Assembly (NCBI RefSeq): GCF_034497705.1
Contig: NZ_JAXRUV010000012.1
Location: 1-63,095, forward strand
Direction: 5' to 3'
Length of the DNA stretch: 63,095 bases
Origin: Marinococcus luteus_A
Lineage (GTDB): Bacteria; Bacillota; Bacilli; Bacillales; Marinococcaceae
Under the pieces are notes generated by a model. It was not told the DNA's origin. It saw nothing but the letters and a program-made list of their open reading frames with translations, and ran no database searches. Shown here piece by piece: positions 43,071 through 51,269 of this stretch; position 1 is the first letter of the stretch, and every line of letters starts with the position of its first letter. The translations under genes were made by a program, and so were the position numbers.

Positions 43071-43745
43071 ATGAAAACTTATATAGAAACAGAAGAATTA
43101 AAAAAGTTATATTTAACAAAAACAGAACTAGAAAATCTAATAAAAAAAATTATGCTTAAGTTCAATAATATAGGTGAAAATGTTATCAAGATAGAAACAA
43201 GAGTCGGAAATACAAAAATTTATGGAGAGTCTATAGAAGAGATAATACTCTCCGAACAAGTCCCCAAAAAAACTGATAATCTTGAAATCATTTGCTTACA
43301 TACAGGAGATTTGCAACATTCAGAATTTATTAGCGTCGTAATTAGAAATGGTTATTGTATTATAACTGTTCAGGGTAATAACGAGGATTGGACACTCGGT
43401 GCTGTTAATTCATTGAAAAAAGAGTTAAAAAAACAAAAAAATTGGATTCTAAAATACCATATAGATTCAATTTCTCATTTTTTAATTATATTTTTTCTTA
43501 TAAACCAATTGTACTTTTTTTGCATTGATTTTTTCGAATATACTTATAGTGAACTTGTAATTTCATTACTATTATTAATCATGACTTTAGCAATTTATAT
43601 ATTAATTGAACTTAAAATTTTATTTCCACCTGTGGTTATTTATTTAACTGAAGAGCTAAAGACAGACCCTAATATTACCATTGGTATTATTAGTATTATA
43701 TTCAGCGTTCTTTCCAACTTAATTACTATATTATTAACAAGTTAA
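43071..43745 (+). CDS. Membrane protein with soluble N-terminal domain, unknown function
   Basis: A 224-residue protein, AT-rich. Residues 1-135 are a lysine-rich alpha/beta domain with 'ISVVIRNGYCIITVQGNNEDWTLGAVNSLKKELKKQKNW'. Residues 140-224 contain three hydrophobic helices ('FLIIFFLINQLYFFCIDFF', 'LVISLLLLIMTLAIYILIELKI' and a C-terminal segment). I do not recognise the family. The soluble-sensor plus membrane-helix design is common among defence effectors that permeabilise the membrane. GGAAGGGGGGA precedes the ATG. The HEPN-type gene follows on the same strand 44 bases later. Confidence 0.65.
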   Translation: MKTYIETEELKKLYLTKTELENLIKKIMLKFNNIGENVIKIETRVGNTKIYGESIEEIILSEQVPKKTDNLEIICLHTGDLQHSEFISVVIRNGYCIITVQGNNEDWTLGAVNSLKKELKKQKNWILKYHIDSISHFLIIFFLINQLYFFCIDFFEYTYSELVISLLLLIMTLAIYILIELKILFPPVVIYLTEELKTDPNITIGIISIIFSVLSNLITILLTS

Positions 43746-43789
43746 GTTAGTGAATTTAATAAATTTTTTAGATTGGAGTGATATTTGTA

Positions 43790-44419
43790 ATGCCATTATT
43801 CAAAATAGTGGGGAGAAGAGTTACTACAATTGAGTTACAGAATTTTTTAGCTTATGTTGAAAATAATGAAATATATTTCAACTCTGAATTAAAGAAAACT
43901 GAAGAAATTTTACGCTCGATGAAATATAGAGATGAATTATCTGATGAAGAATTTGATAATGTTCTTGATGAAGCGGTTGATAATCATAATTTCTATAATG
44001 AAGTTTTTCCTGAAATAATGAGAAATTCTACTTTAATTAGCTTGTTTTCTTTTTTCGAAAACACTTTAGTTTCATACTGCGAAAAATATAAAGGAAGTGA
44101 AAAGAAACTTGAAGACATGAATGGCGGTAGTACAATTGATAAAGTTAAGAAGTACATAAAAGAATTTATAAATAAAGAATTTGATTCGAATAGTAAAGAG
44201 TGGATGTTTATAAAAGATTTACAAAAAGTAAGAAACTGTATTGTACATCAAAATTCAATTATTGAGGATAGTAAACATAAAAAAGCTATATACAATATAA
44301 TAGAAAAGAATAGCAAATTAGAAATTTATAAAGGAAAAATTATTATAAGGGAGGGGTATTTAGAAGAAGCAATTAGTAATATGCGAATATATTTTAATAA
44401 CTTTAACGAAGCCCTCTAA
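43790..44419 (+). CDS. HEPN-domain protein (RiboL-PSP-like), candidate RNase effector
   Basis: A 209-residue alpha-helical protein. 'TLISLFSFFENTLVSYCEKY' (81-100) is the usual first-helix pattern, and R148-N149-C-I-V-H153 gives the HEPN RNase signature R-x4-H with Asn after Arg. HEPN proteins of this size cleave RNA in toxin-antitoxin, abortive-infection and anti-phage systems. I chose ATG at 43790, as the GTG at 43778 lies within the GGAG box. The codon usage and base composition differ from the host chromosome. It lies between the membrane protein gene and the recombinase remnant; no nucleotidyltransferase (MNT) antitoxin is encoded nearby. Confidence 0.72.
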   Translation: MPLFKIVGRRVTTIELQNFLAYVENNEIYFNSELKKTEEILRSMKYRDELSDEEFDNVLDEAVDNHNFYNEVFPEIMRNSTLISLFSFFENTLVSYCEKYKGSEKKLEDMNGGSTIDKVKKYIKEFINKEFDSNSKEWMFIKDLQKVRNCIVHQNSIIEDSKHKKAIYNIIEKNSKLEIYKGKIIIREGYLEEAISNMRIYFNNFNEAL

Positions 44420-44437
44420 ATAGAGGGCTTTTGAATT

Positions 44438-45590
44438 TTACATAAATTCGATTTTTAATCTTATTTCATCATCGACCCTATCATAATAGATACAATCAAT
44501 AAGTTCCTTCAGGTATTCGTTCGTTTCAGAACTGAACGGGTCAGTAAGATCGTATTCCCGTCTAGCGATTTCCAGTCGTTCAATTTTATCCTCAAGCGAT
44601 TCCGTTGAAGCATAAGCAAGTTCTTTTTCCGCTTCACGAAGTTCCCGCTGTTTTTCTTCGATTTTAGCCGTCTGTTCTTCGTGCTTTCCGTTCATTTCTT
44701 CCTTATCAATCATTCCGTCAATAAACAGCGACTTAATACGTCCAATGCCTTCCTTCAGCTTATCTATTTCCGTATGCAATCCGCTAATTTTTCGATTCAG
44801 GCGTTCCACGGAATCGTTTTCCCCCATATCACGCTTTTCCATAAGACGGGGAATGTATTCTTCGATATTTCGACGCACATAATCAAGTACAATGCTTGCG
44901 TCACAGCCACGGCAATTACAACGATTTCCGAAAGGGTCAGGCGTTATGCACGTTCGAACGTAGCATTTCCAACCTGCTTTAACGAGTTGCTTTTTCGTGA
45001 AGTTCATCAGGGCGTTACAACGATTACAGCGCATTAAGCCTGTTAAAGCGTAACCTGAATAACGTGCTTTAGGCGGAATCCTCCGCTTTTTCGTCATTTG
45101 TATCTGAATTTGTTCATAAACGTCTTTGCTGATAAGCGCAGGGTGAGCATCGTCCACGACAACCAACCATTCGTTTTCAGGCTTATAACGTAAAGTCTTG
45201 GATTTCTTATGCTTATGCCCGCTTCCTTCGCTTTTGCCGTAGACGATACGTCCTACATAAGTCTGATTCTGTAAAATACGCCCTATCTTGGTAACGGTGA
45301 AATAATCGTTCCTTTTCGTAGTAAAACCAAGCCGATTCATTTCGAACGACGTGTTATCCATCGAATAACCCTTTTCGTGATAAAGGTAAAAGATCATTCG
45401 AACGGCTTTCGCTTCTTCTTCGTTTATAATCAGCTTCTTTGTCCTATGGTCATAATCATAGCCTAAAGGCGGCGTTCCATTTACCCAATTTCCAAGACGG
45501 GCAGAACGCAATTTTCCTTCATTCAGACGCTTCTTCGTTTGTAAATATTCGTAACGCCCTAAAGTCGCCTTAACGTCATTCATAACGTTC
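44438..45590 (-). pseudogene. Large serine recombinase, lacking its catalytic domain
   Basis: The minus-strand frame encodes the C-terminal part of a large serine recombinase: a Recombinase domain ('KRLNEGKLRSARLGNWVNGTPPLGYDYD...AVRMIFYLY'), the zinc ribbon ('MRCNRCNALMNFTKK...CNCRGC') and a long coiled coil ('RLNRKISGLHTEIDKLKEG'). The N-terminal resolvase domain with the nucleophilic serine is absent: homology ends near 45590, where an unrelated plus-strand gene fragment begins. The open frame continues to 45718 but with no recombinase-like sequence. It was probably the element's own integrase, now inactivated by a rearrangement. Confidence 0.85.
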
Positions 45591-45851
45591 AAGGTGAATC
45601 GGAAGGTGAAGTAAAACCACTTGAAGACGTTGATAAAGAGTTTATGGAGACAGAAATTGTAAAAGAAAAAACTGATCGTGATTTTGTTGAAAATGCAAAA
45701 GGATTTCAAGCTATGCAAGTTAAGGCGGAAAACGTTGTTAATTAAAAATAGCGACTGGCAGAATATAAAGAAAGAACATAAGATGTTAATGCTCGAAGGG
45801 TTGATTGCGAAAACTAAACGAAAGAAAGTTTACATGTACGTTTCCCGTTAA
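45587..45851 (+). pseudogene. Two gene remnants at a recombination junction
   Basis: From 45587 a plus-strand frame without a start encodes about 52 residues ('VQGESEGEVKPLEDVDKEF...QVKAENVVN') to a stop at 45743. An overlapping second frame encodes 'NSDWQNIKKEHKMLML' and further lysine-rich residues to a stop at 45849. Both look like 3' ends of genes whose 5' ends were lost at the junction with the recombinase fragment. I do not recognise either; phage or plasmid genes are likely sources. The rest of 45591-45923 holds only the promoter-like leader of the next gene. Confidence 0.6.
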
Positions 45852-45923
45852 GGAAGCATACTTTTTTTATGTTATATTTACAAATAAATCAATTTTTTTT
45901 GAACTGAATAAGGTGGGAATTGC

Positions 45924-46985
45924 ATGAGTACATTAATGGAGGAAAGTAAGGGTCTTTATCATATAATAAGAACGTTATCGCCTAAAGAAGAAAATGAAAT
46001 ATTAAATCATGCTGAAAATGTAAATTACATAAATAAACAAATTAGTTTTTTTCTAAATTTAGATACAGCTTACAAAGAATATTTAAATTGGGAATCAGAA
46101 CGTAATCATTATAAATTAGAGAGGTTTGTTATAAATTATTTGAGTGCTTTCGGTGAGTTTATTAATAAGTGGGCTAAATATGCTAAAAGAAAGCAAAAAG
46201 AAAATAGTTATAGTGTATTATTCGATTATTGGGAAGAACTTCGAACATCGCTATTTGATAGAAGTTTTGAATACAAACTTGTATATGAATTAAGAAATTA
46301 TACTCAACACGGTGGAGAGCCTTTTACAAGTATAACTTCTTCGGAAAACGGAGACTCCATACATATGGATAAAGATTTTTTCATTAAAGATTACACTGGC
46401 ATGAGTAAACATTTAAAAAGAGAATTAAATAAAATGGACGAAAAAGAAATATCAGTGAATAATGCTATTGAGAAAGTGAATAGTGAGTTATATCGCTTAC
46501 AAGAGTTGATGTCTTCGAAATCAATGGAAGAAGAATGTGAAGAAAATGAGGAAATTTTAGCAAGTGCTGTTTGGATAATGGACTTCTACAATAAAAACCA
46601 AGAAAATAATGGAGAATTGCAAATTAATTTTACGGACACTACCTCTGCTTTAATAAGAGGCGATGATTCACTGCATTTTAGTACGACTGAAATACCTTCC
46701 AAAAATGCAAAATTTATTGCAACCTCCATTAAAGCTGAATTTTATTTGAGAGGGGAGAAATTTGCTAAGTCTCCAGTCTTGCCCTTTGAATTAAATAATA
46801 CTATTTACAGAGGAAAAAAAGTAGGTTTTCACCGAAGTATAGAGTGGGAACAAATTCTTGAAAGTGAAAACATAAAAAATAAAAAATACTATGCTCTATA
46901 TGTTCCAAAAGTTTTGAATAACGAAGAAAAGAAGCGAATAAGAAAAGAATATTTAAATACAATGAGAAGTTATTTAAAAGAATAA
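45924..46985 (+). CDS. HEPN-like RNYTQH-motif protein, tandem paralogue 1
   Basis: A 353-residue, AT-rich, soluble protein of a family I cannot name. Residues 1-130 are helical and contain 'FEYKLVYELRNYTQHGG', with R124-N125-x3-H129 fitting the HEPN RNase signature. Residues 215-353 are more beta-rich ('WEQILESENIKNKKYYALYVPKVLNNEEKKRIR'). It is clearly homologous end to end to the next gene at 47129, including 'YLNWESER' and the C-terminal 'ALYVP.VLN' segment. The upstream regions of the two genes, including AATAAGGTGGGAA, are also alike, so the duplication included the promoter. Probably an RNA-acting defence protein. Confidence 0.7.
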   Translation: MSTLMEESKGLYHIIRTLSPKEENEILNHAENVNYINKQISFFLNLDTAYKEYLNWESERNHYKLERFVINYLSAFGEFINKWAKYAKRKQKENSYSVLFDYWEELRTSLFDRSFEYKLVYELRNYTQHGGEPFTSITSSENGDSIHMDKDFFIKDYTGMSKHLKRELNKMDEKEISVNNAIEKVNSELYRLQELMSSKSMEEECEENEEILASAVWIMDFYNKNQENNGELQINFTDTTSALIRGDDSLHFSTTEIPSKNAKFIATSIKAEFYLRGEKFAKSPVLPFELNNTIYRGKKVGFHRSIEWEQILESENIKNKKYYALYVPKVLNNEEKKRIRKEYLNTMRSYLKE

Positions 46986-47128
46986 AATTGGTAAAAGTTA
47001 AAATTTGTTTATATGTTAATCCAATTAAATCGTGCTAGATTAATTTACTTTTTCGATTAAAAATTTGTGTGTTTATGTTTATGTTAATATTACATATAAA
47101 TCAAATTTTAGAATAAGGTGGGAAAAAT

Positions 47129-48199
47129 ATGGCTTCTCTAGTTGAATTTGAAGAAAATAAAATTTCTGTATTAAGAACATTGTCTCAAGAAGAAGAAGAA
47201 ACAATATTAGGCTATATAGAAGACGTAAATTTTATAGATCAAATTAGAGGGTTCTATCAACATTTAACCGTAGCTTATAACGATTACTTAAATTGGAAGA
47301 GTGAACGAGACCGATTCAAAAAAGAAAGATATGTTATTAATTATATAAGCGCTGTCAGTGAATTTGTGGAAAAATGGGAAAAATACTCAAAAAGAAAATC
47401 TGAACGTAATGAAAATAATAAATTGGCAGAACATTGGAAAGAGCGTATTACAAATTTATATGATAATAGTTTTGAGTATAGATTTTTATATAACCTTAGA
47501 AATTACACTCAGCATGGTGGAAGCGCAATTACTGGGACAAATTCATCTGTAAGTGGTGACTATCTTTACATGAAGAGGGAAATGTTTTTGAATGATTTTA
47601 AAGTACAAAAAGTTTTGAGAGAAGATTTAGAAGCTATGGAAGATAAAAATATTGTAGTGAACACTGCCATTGATAAAGTCCATAAAGAATTAGAAGAATT
47701 TCAAAATGCAATGGCTACAAAAGATTTAGAAGAAGAAGATAACAGCGGGGATAGCCAGAAGATTTTATTAAGTTCGATATGGGTTTTAGAATTTTATAAT
47801 AATAACCAAATCGGATATGGGAAATTAATGTTGGATTTAAATGATTCACAAGAGAAAGTTAATCAAGGGGAGGAAAGTTTTCAATTTCAATTTCGTGAAA
47901 TACCTTATGAATACGCTAAAGGACTAGTAAGGTCTGCATATATTGACTTTTATCTAAAAGGAAATGAGTTTTTTAATTCTTCAAACATTCCTTATGAAGA
48001 TAACGGAAAAATTTATCAAGGTGCAAAAGTATTTAAAGCCAATGGAGTTGAATGGGAAAAGATTAAAGAGATTGTTAATATTGAAAATAATAAATATTGT
48101 GCCTTATATGTTCCAATCGTTCTAAATAAAGATGATAAAGAAGATTTAAATTATCAATTTTCTAATTCTATGGAAAGATTTATACAAGATAAATCATAG
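47129..48199 (+). CDS. HEPN-like RNYTQH-motif protein, tandem paralogue 2
   Basis: A 356-residue paralogue of the protein at 45924. The motif is at the same position (R124-N125-Y-T-Q-H129, within 'FEYRFLYNLRNYTQHGG'), as are 'DYLNWKSERDRFKKERYVINYIS' and the C-terminal 'KYCALYVPIVLNKDDKEDL'. The central acidic linker ('LEEEDNSGDSQ') differs from paralogue 1. Retaining the full motif in both copies, despite marked divergence elsewhere, implies selection on it. The two might form a heterodimer, or one may be a toxin and the other its modulator; neither can be decided from sequence. Confidence 0.7.
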   Translation: MASLVEFEENKISVLRTLSQEEEETILGYIEDVNFIDQIRGFYQHLTVAYNDYLNWKSERDRFKKERYVINYISAVSEFVEKWEKYSKRKSERNENNKLAEHWKERITNLYDNSFEYRFLYNLRNYTQHGGSAITGTNSSVSGDYLYMKREMFLNDFKVQKVLREDLEAMEDKNIVVNTAIDKVHKELEEFQNAMATKDLEEEDNSGDSQKILLSSIWVLEFYNNNQIGYGKLMLDLNDSQEKVNQGEESFQFQFREIPYEYAKGLVRSAYIDFYLKGNEFFNSSNIPYEDNGKIYQGAKVFKANGVEWEKIKEIVNIENNKYCALYVPIVLNKDDKEDLNYQFSNSMERFIQDKS

Positions 48200-48476
48200 T
48201 CAAAACAAATTTCTGTCTTGATTTTTTGTAAATTTTGAAAATAAATATATGAAGCGAAAACATTAATTTCTAATTTCAGACGAAGCAATTGATAACTTCA
48301 ATTTAGCGTGGAATAGAAGAAAACAGGCGTCTTCCTAAATGGAAGGCGTCTTTTTATATCGTAGAATAACGGGTAAAGGAAACGTATTCCCTTAAAAAAT
48401 CTATAACGGCACACCGACGCCGTTCAACCAAAAGGGAACGCACACAAAAATTTGAAGACGAAAGGGTTGTTGATCT
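48200..48476 (+). other. Element region between paralogue 2 and the second yyaL 5' end
   Basis: This holds a short open stretch ending 'DEAIDNFNLAWNRRKQASS' (stop about 48338), possibly another 3' gene remnant, overlapping a terminator, then about 115 bases of leader rich in GGG/CCC-like repeats before the ATG at 48477. No intact gene is seen. Confidence 0.45.
48325..48355 (+). terminator. Terminator inside the element
   Basis: AGGCGTCTTCC (48325-48335) pairs with GGAAGGCGTCT (48341-48351) through two G-U pairs around TAAAT, followed by TTTTT. Confidence 0.75.
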
Positions 48477-48677
48477 ATGAAGGAATTTCTTGAACGTGAA
48501 CGTTACAGTGAAACGTACAATTGGTTATATCACGAAAAGTCTCCATATTTACAGCAACACGTTAAAAACCCTGTTAACTGGTTTCCGTGGTGCGCTGAAG
48601 CTTTCCAAAAAGCGAAACGAGAGGGCAAGGCATTGTTGGTTTCCGTCGGCTATTCTTCCCCCTTCGGGGTTAACTAA
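48477..48677 (+). pseudogene. Second, diverged yyaL 5' end carried by the element
   Basis: A 66-codon frame whose middle ('YHEKSPYLQQHVKNPVNWFPWCAEAFQKAKREGKALLVSVGYSS') is homologous to the host yyaL start at 42855 but clearly diverged in DNA and protein, so it is not a recent duplication. It stops with 'PFGVN' right where the conserved 'TCHWCH' should follow, 45 bases before the TGGTG core. An ATG with AAAGGG upstream is present. It looks like a yyaL piece picked up from another host, or an adaptation that gives the disrupted gene a new promoter and N-terminus. Confidence 0.8.
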
Positions 48678-48697
48678 ATGAATTAAAAATAAGAAGA

Positions 48698-50593
48698 TTG
48701 GTTGCAATTAAATCTTGTCATTGGTGCCATGTAATGGAAAAGGAGAGCTTTGAAAATGCAGAAGTGGCAGCGGTCTTAAATGAAAAGTATGTACCGGTAA
48801 AGGTAGACCGGGAGGAGCGCCCGGATGTAGACGCCATCTACATGTCAGCGTGCCAGGCTATGAACGGGCACGGCGGCTGGCCGCTGAATGTCTTCATTAC
48901 ACCGGATCAGAAGCCTTTTTATGCAGCCACCTACATTCCGCGGAACCAAATGGGCAGCATGCCCGGGATTATGGACGTCCTGAGCCAGCTTTCAGACATT
49001 TACCGGGATGACCCTGAGCGAGTGGCACAGGTGGGAAATGATATTTCCAAAGCACTAAAGCCGCGGGCTGTGGAAACGAGGCAGCTGAATATCAACAATG
49101 TGCACACAGCGTTCCGTGCCTTTACGCAGCAATTTGATTCCTCGAACGGCGGATTTGGGTCCGCCCCGAAATTTCCAAGTCCGCATATCGTAATGTATCT
49201 GCTGCATTACTATCATCAGTTTGAAAGCGAGGGAGCGCTGTACATGGCCACCTCCACGCTCGATGCAATGGCTTCGGGAGGTATCAGAGACCATATTGGC
49301 GGCGGGTTTTCCCGTTACGCCACAGATGAAGCGTGGCTTGTGCCCCATTTTGAAAAAATGCTGTACGACAACGCGCTGCTTCTGATGGCTTATACGGAGG
49401 CCTACCAGCTGACAGGTCAGACGAGATATAAGGAAGTGGTGGAGGAAATAATCGAGTATGTTCATCGGGATCTCACCCATGAAGAAGGAGCGTTTTTCTG
49501 CGGGGAGGATGCCGACAGCGAAGGGGAAGAGGGGAAATTTTACGTCTGGACCCCGGAGGAAATTGAAGACGTGCTCGGGGAAAAGCGAAGCGAACAGTTT
49601 GCGATTGAATACGGTATCGACCCGGCTGGAAACTTTGACGGAAAAAGCATCCCCAACCGGATCAACCGTCCGACTGCCGGCTGGAGTGATGCCGAACGTC
49701 AAGAGGCGCTGCAGGCCTTATACGAACACCGGGAAAAGCGTGTGCGTCCGTTTCGGGATGAAAAAATACTTACGTCCTGGAATGGCTGGATGATAGCCTC
49801 TATGGCTAAAGCTGGGCGGGTGTTCCAGGAGGAAACATGGACAGGGTTCGCTGAGCAGGCGTACCGTTTTATTGAAAACCGGCTTCAGGATCAAAGCGGA
49901 CGGTTCAAAGCCCGCTGGAAGGATGGCGACGTGCAGTACGATGCATATGTGGATGATTATGCCTATATGATATGGGCAAGTACAGAGCTTTACGCTTCGA
50001 CGTGGAAGCCGGAATATATTGAGAAAGCATCCGCCTGGGCAGAAACGATGATTGATTACTACTACGATCAGGAAAACGGTGGGTTCTTTCTGACCGCATC
50101 CGACGGGGAATCACTTCTGTTCCGGCCGAAGGAAGCTTTTGACGGAGCCGCGCCTTCTGGAAACAGTGTAGCTGCAGTACAGCTGATGAGACTGGCCCGT
50201 CTTGCTGGCAATATGGAATTTGAACGAACAGCCGAAAAAACATGGGAAGCTTTTTCGGCTTCGATCGAACAGGCGCCAACTGCCTTTGGACATCTCATGC
50301 AGGGGCTGGTGCTTTTTCACGGAGACAGAAAGGAAGTAGTTATACGACCTGCGCAGGATGACGAGGCGTTTCGGGTGAAAACATACATCCAGCGCGCGTT
50401 TCATCCAGAAGTGACAAGTGTGGTCGCCGAAGAAAATACTGATCTCAGTCGGGCGGCTCCGTTTGCAGAAGACTACCCCGTGCAGAAAGGAAAGACTACT
50501 ATTTACGTCTGCAGGGACTTTTCCTGCCATGCGCCTGTACACAGTACAGAAAGCATGAAATATTTATTCGGTGTCAGGCAGGATGAACAATGA
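48698..50593 (+). pseudogene. yyaL: yyaL, 3' part (thioredoxin-domain/DUF255 protein)
   Basis: A 631-residue frame that holds nearly all of YyaL: the thioredoxin-like 'CHWCHVMEKESFEN', then 'VDREERPDVDAIYM', 'GGWPLNVFITPDQKPF', and the long six-hairpin-like helical domain ('HFEKMLYDNALLLMAYTEA', 'SWNGWMIASMAKAG'). Host coding starts at about 48722; the first eight codons from the TTG at 48698 come from the element. About 50 N-terminal residues are missing, but most of the protein could still be made if the TTG is used. YyaL relatives (SPATA20-like) have no proven reaction. The stop overlaps the next ATG. Confidence 0.9.
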
Positions 50594-51189
50594 CCATTAT
50601 AACGGTGGAAGCAGAAAACAATGTGTGGATTCCGGATCTGTCCGAGCGGCTTAAGCGTTATTTTCCCGAGGCCAGGCTGATCGAGCGTCTTGCGGAAATT
50701 CCTGAGGATCCGTGGGAGTGGGTCGAGGCTGAACGACAGCGGAACCGTGAGGCAAAGCAGTGGGAAGAAGAAGGAGTACCGGTCATCGTGGAAGGAGACG
50801 TGCTCGCTCCTTTTATGAAAGCCTGGATGAACTATTTCCGCAAGCCCTGGCCCGAGCTTTATGAGCTCGATGATTATTATCGCAAGCGTCTGCAGGACTT
50901 TCGGCTTCATCTGTCGCAGCGGTATGTGTTCATCCAGCAGGAGGAAAAGAAAAAGTGGCGCTGGCCGAAGCGGAAATCTCCGCTTGAAGAAGAGAAGGAA
51001 GCCAAATACCGGTACTACAACGGAATGAAGTCGCATACGCCAGAGCTGATAGATCTGGTGGCGTATGACTGGCTTGGAACGTATCCTGAATATCTTGAAC
51101 AGCACTGGCCGGCAGAACATCCCAGACGGGAGTGGCCGATGCATCTGTATGAGTTTATGATTTATTTTGCAGCGAATCAGCGGGCGTGA
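50590..51189 (+). CDS. Hypothetical protein coupled to yyaL
   Basis: A 199-residue soluble protein rich in Trp, Tyr, Arg and Glu ('PEDPWEWVEAERQRNREAKQWEEEG', 'KKWRWPKRKSPLEEEKEAKYRYYNG'). I recognise no domain; there is no Walker, zinc or membrane motif. Its ATG overlaps the yyaL stop by four bases (ATGA), so it is translated with yyaL and likely works with it, and its expression may have been affected by the element insertion. Confidence 0.7.
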   Translation: MTIITVEAENNVWIPDLSERLKRYFPEARLIERLAEIPEDPWEWVEAERQRNREAKQWEEEGVPVIVEGDVLAPFMKAWMNYFRKPWPELYELDDYYRKRLQDFRLHLSQRYVFIQQEEKKKWRWPKRKSPLEEEKEAKYRYYNGMKSHTPELIDLVAYDWLGTYPEYLEQHWPAEHPRREWPMHLYEFMIYFAANQRA

Positions 51190-51269
51190 CAAATGTCACT
51201 CCCGTTTTTTCTATCTTAGTTTAAAAAGTGATACAATAGCATAAGTATGCAATGAAGGGTTCTGAGAGC

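Larger units (their letters stand above)
43005..48726. mobile_element. 5.7-kb integrative element inserted in yyaL
   Basis: The element is bounded by TGGTG at 43005-43009 and 48722-48726; deleting one copy plus the intervening 5,717 bp precisely restores yyaL. Flanking the core, TGCAACTAAAT (43021-43031) on the left and TGCAATTAAAT near 48703-48713 on the right are similar, so a reconstructed attP would have partly symmetric arms, as for large serine recombinases. Cargo is AT-rich: a membrane protein, a HEPN-type protein, a decayed serine recombinase, two paralogous RNYTQH proteins, gene remnants and a second yyaL 5' end. With the recombinase broken, the element is probably immobile unless helped in trans. 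Confidence 0.85.

Noticed and set aside
43071..48199. CRISPR array or type III/VI CRISPR system linked to the HEPN genes
   Set aside because: There are no regularly spaced repeats anywhere in the window and no Cas-like proteins; the HEPN proteins carry a single motif each, unlike Cas13.
48477..48727. Self-splicing intron explaining the second yyaL 5' end
   Set aside because: No group I or II core elements or intron-encoded protein are seen, the fragment duplicates rather than flanks coding sequence, and a serine recombinase explains the insertion better.
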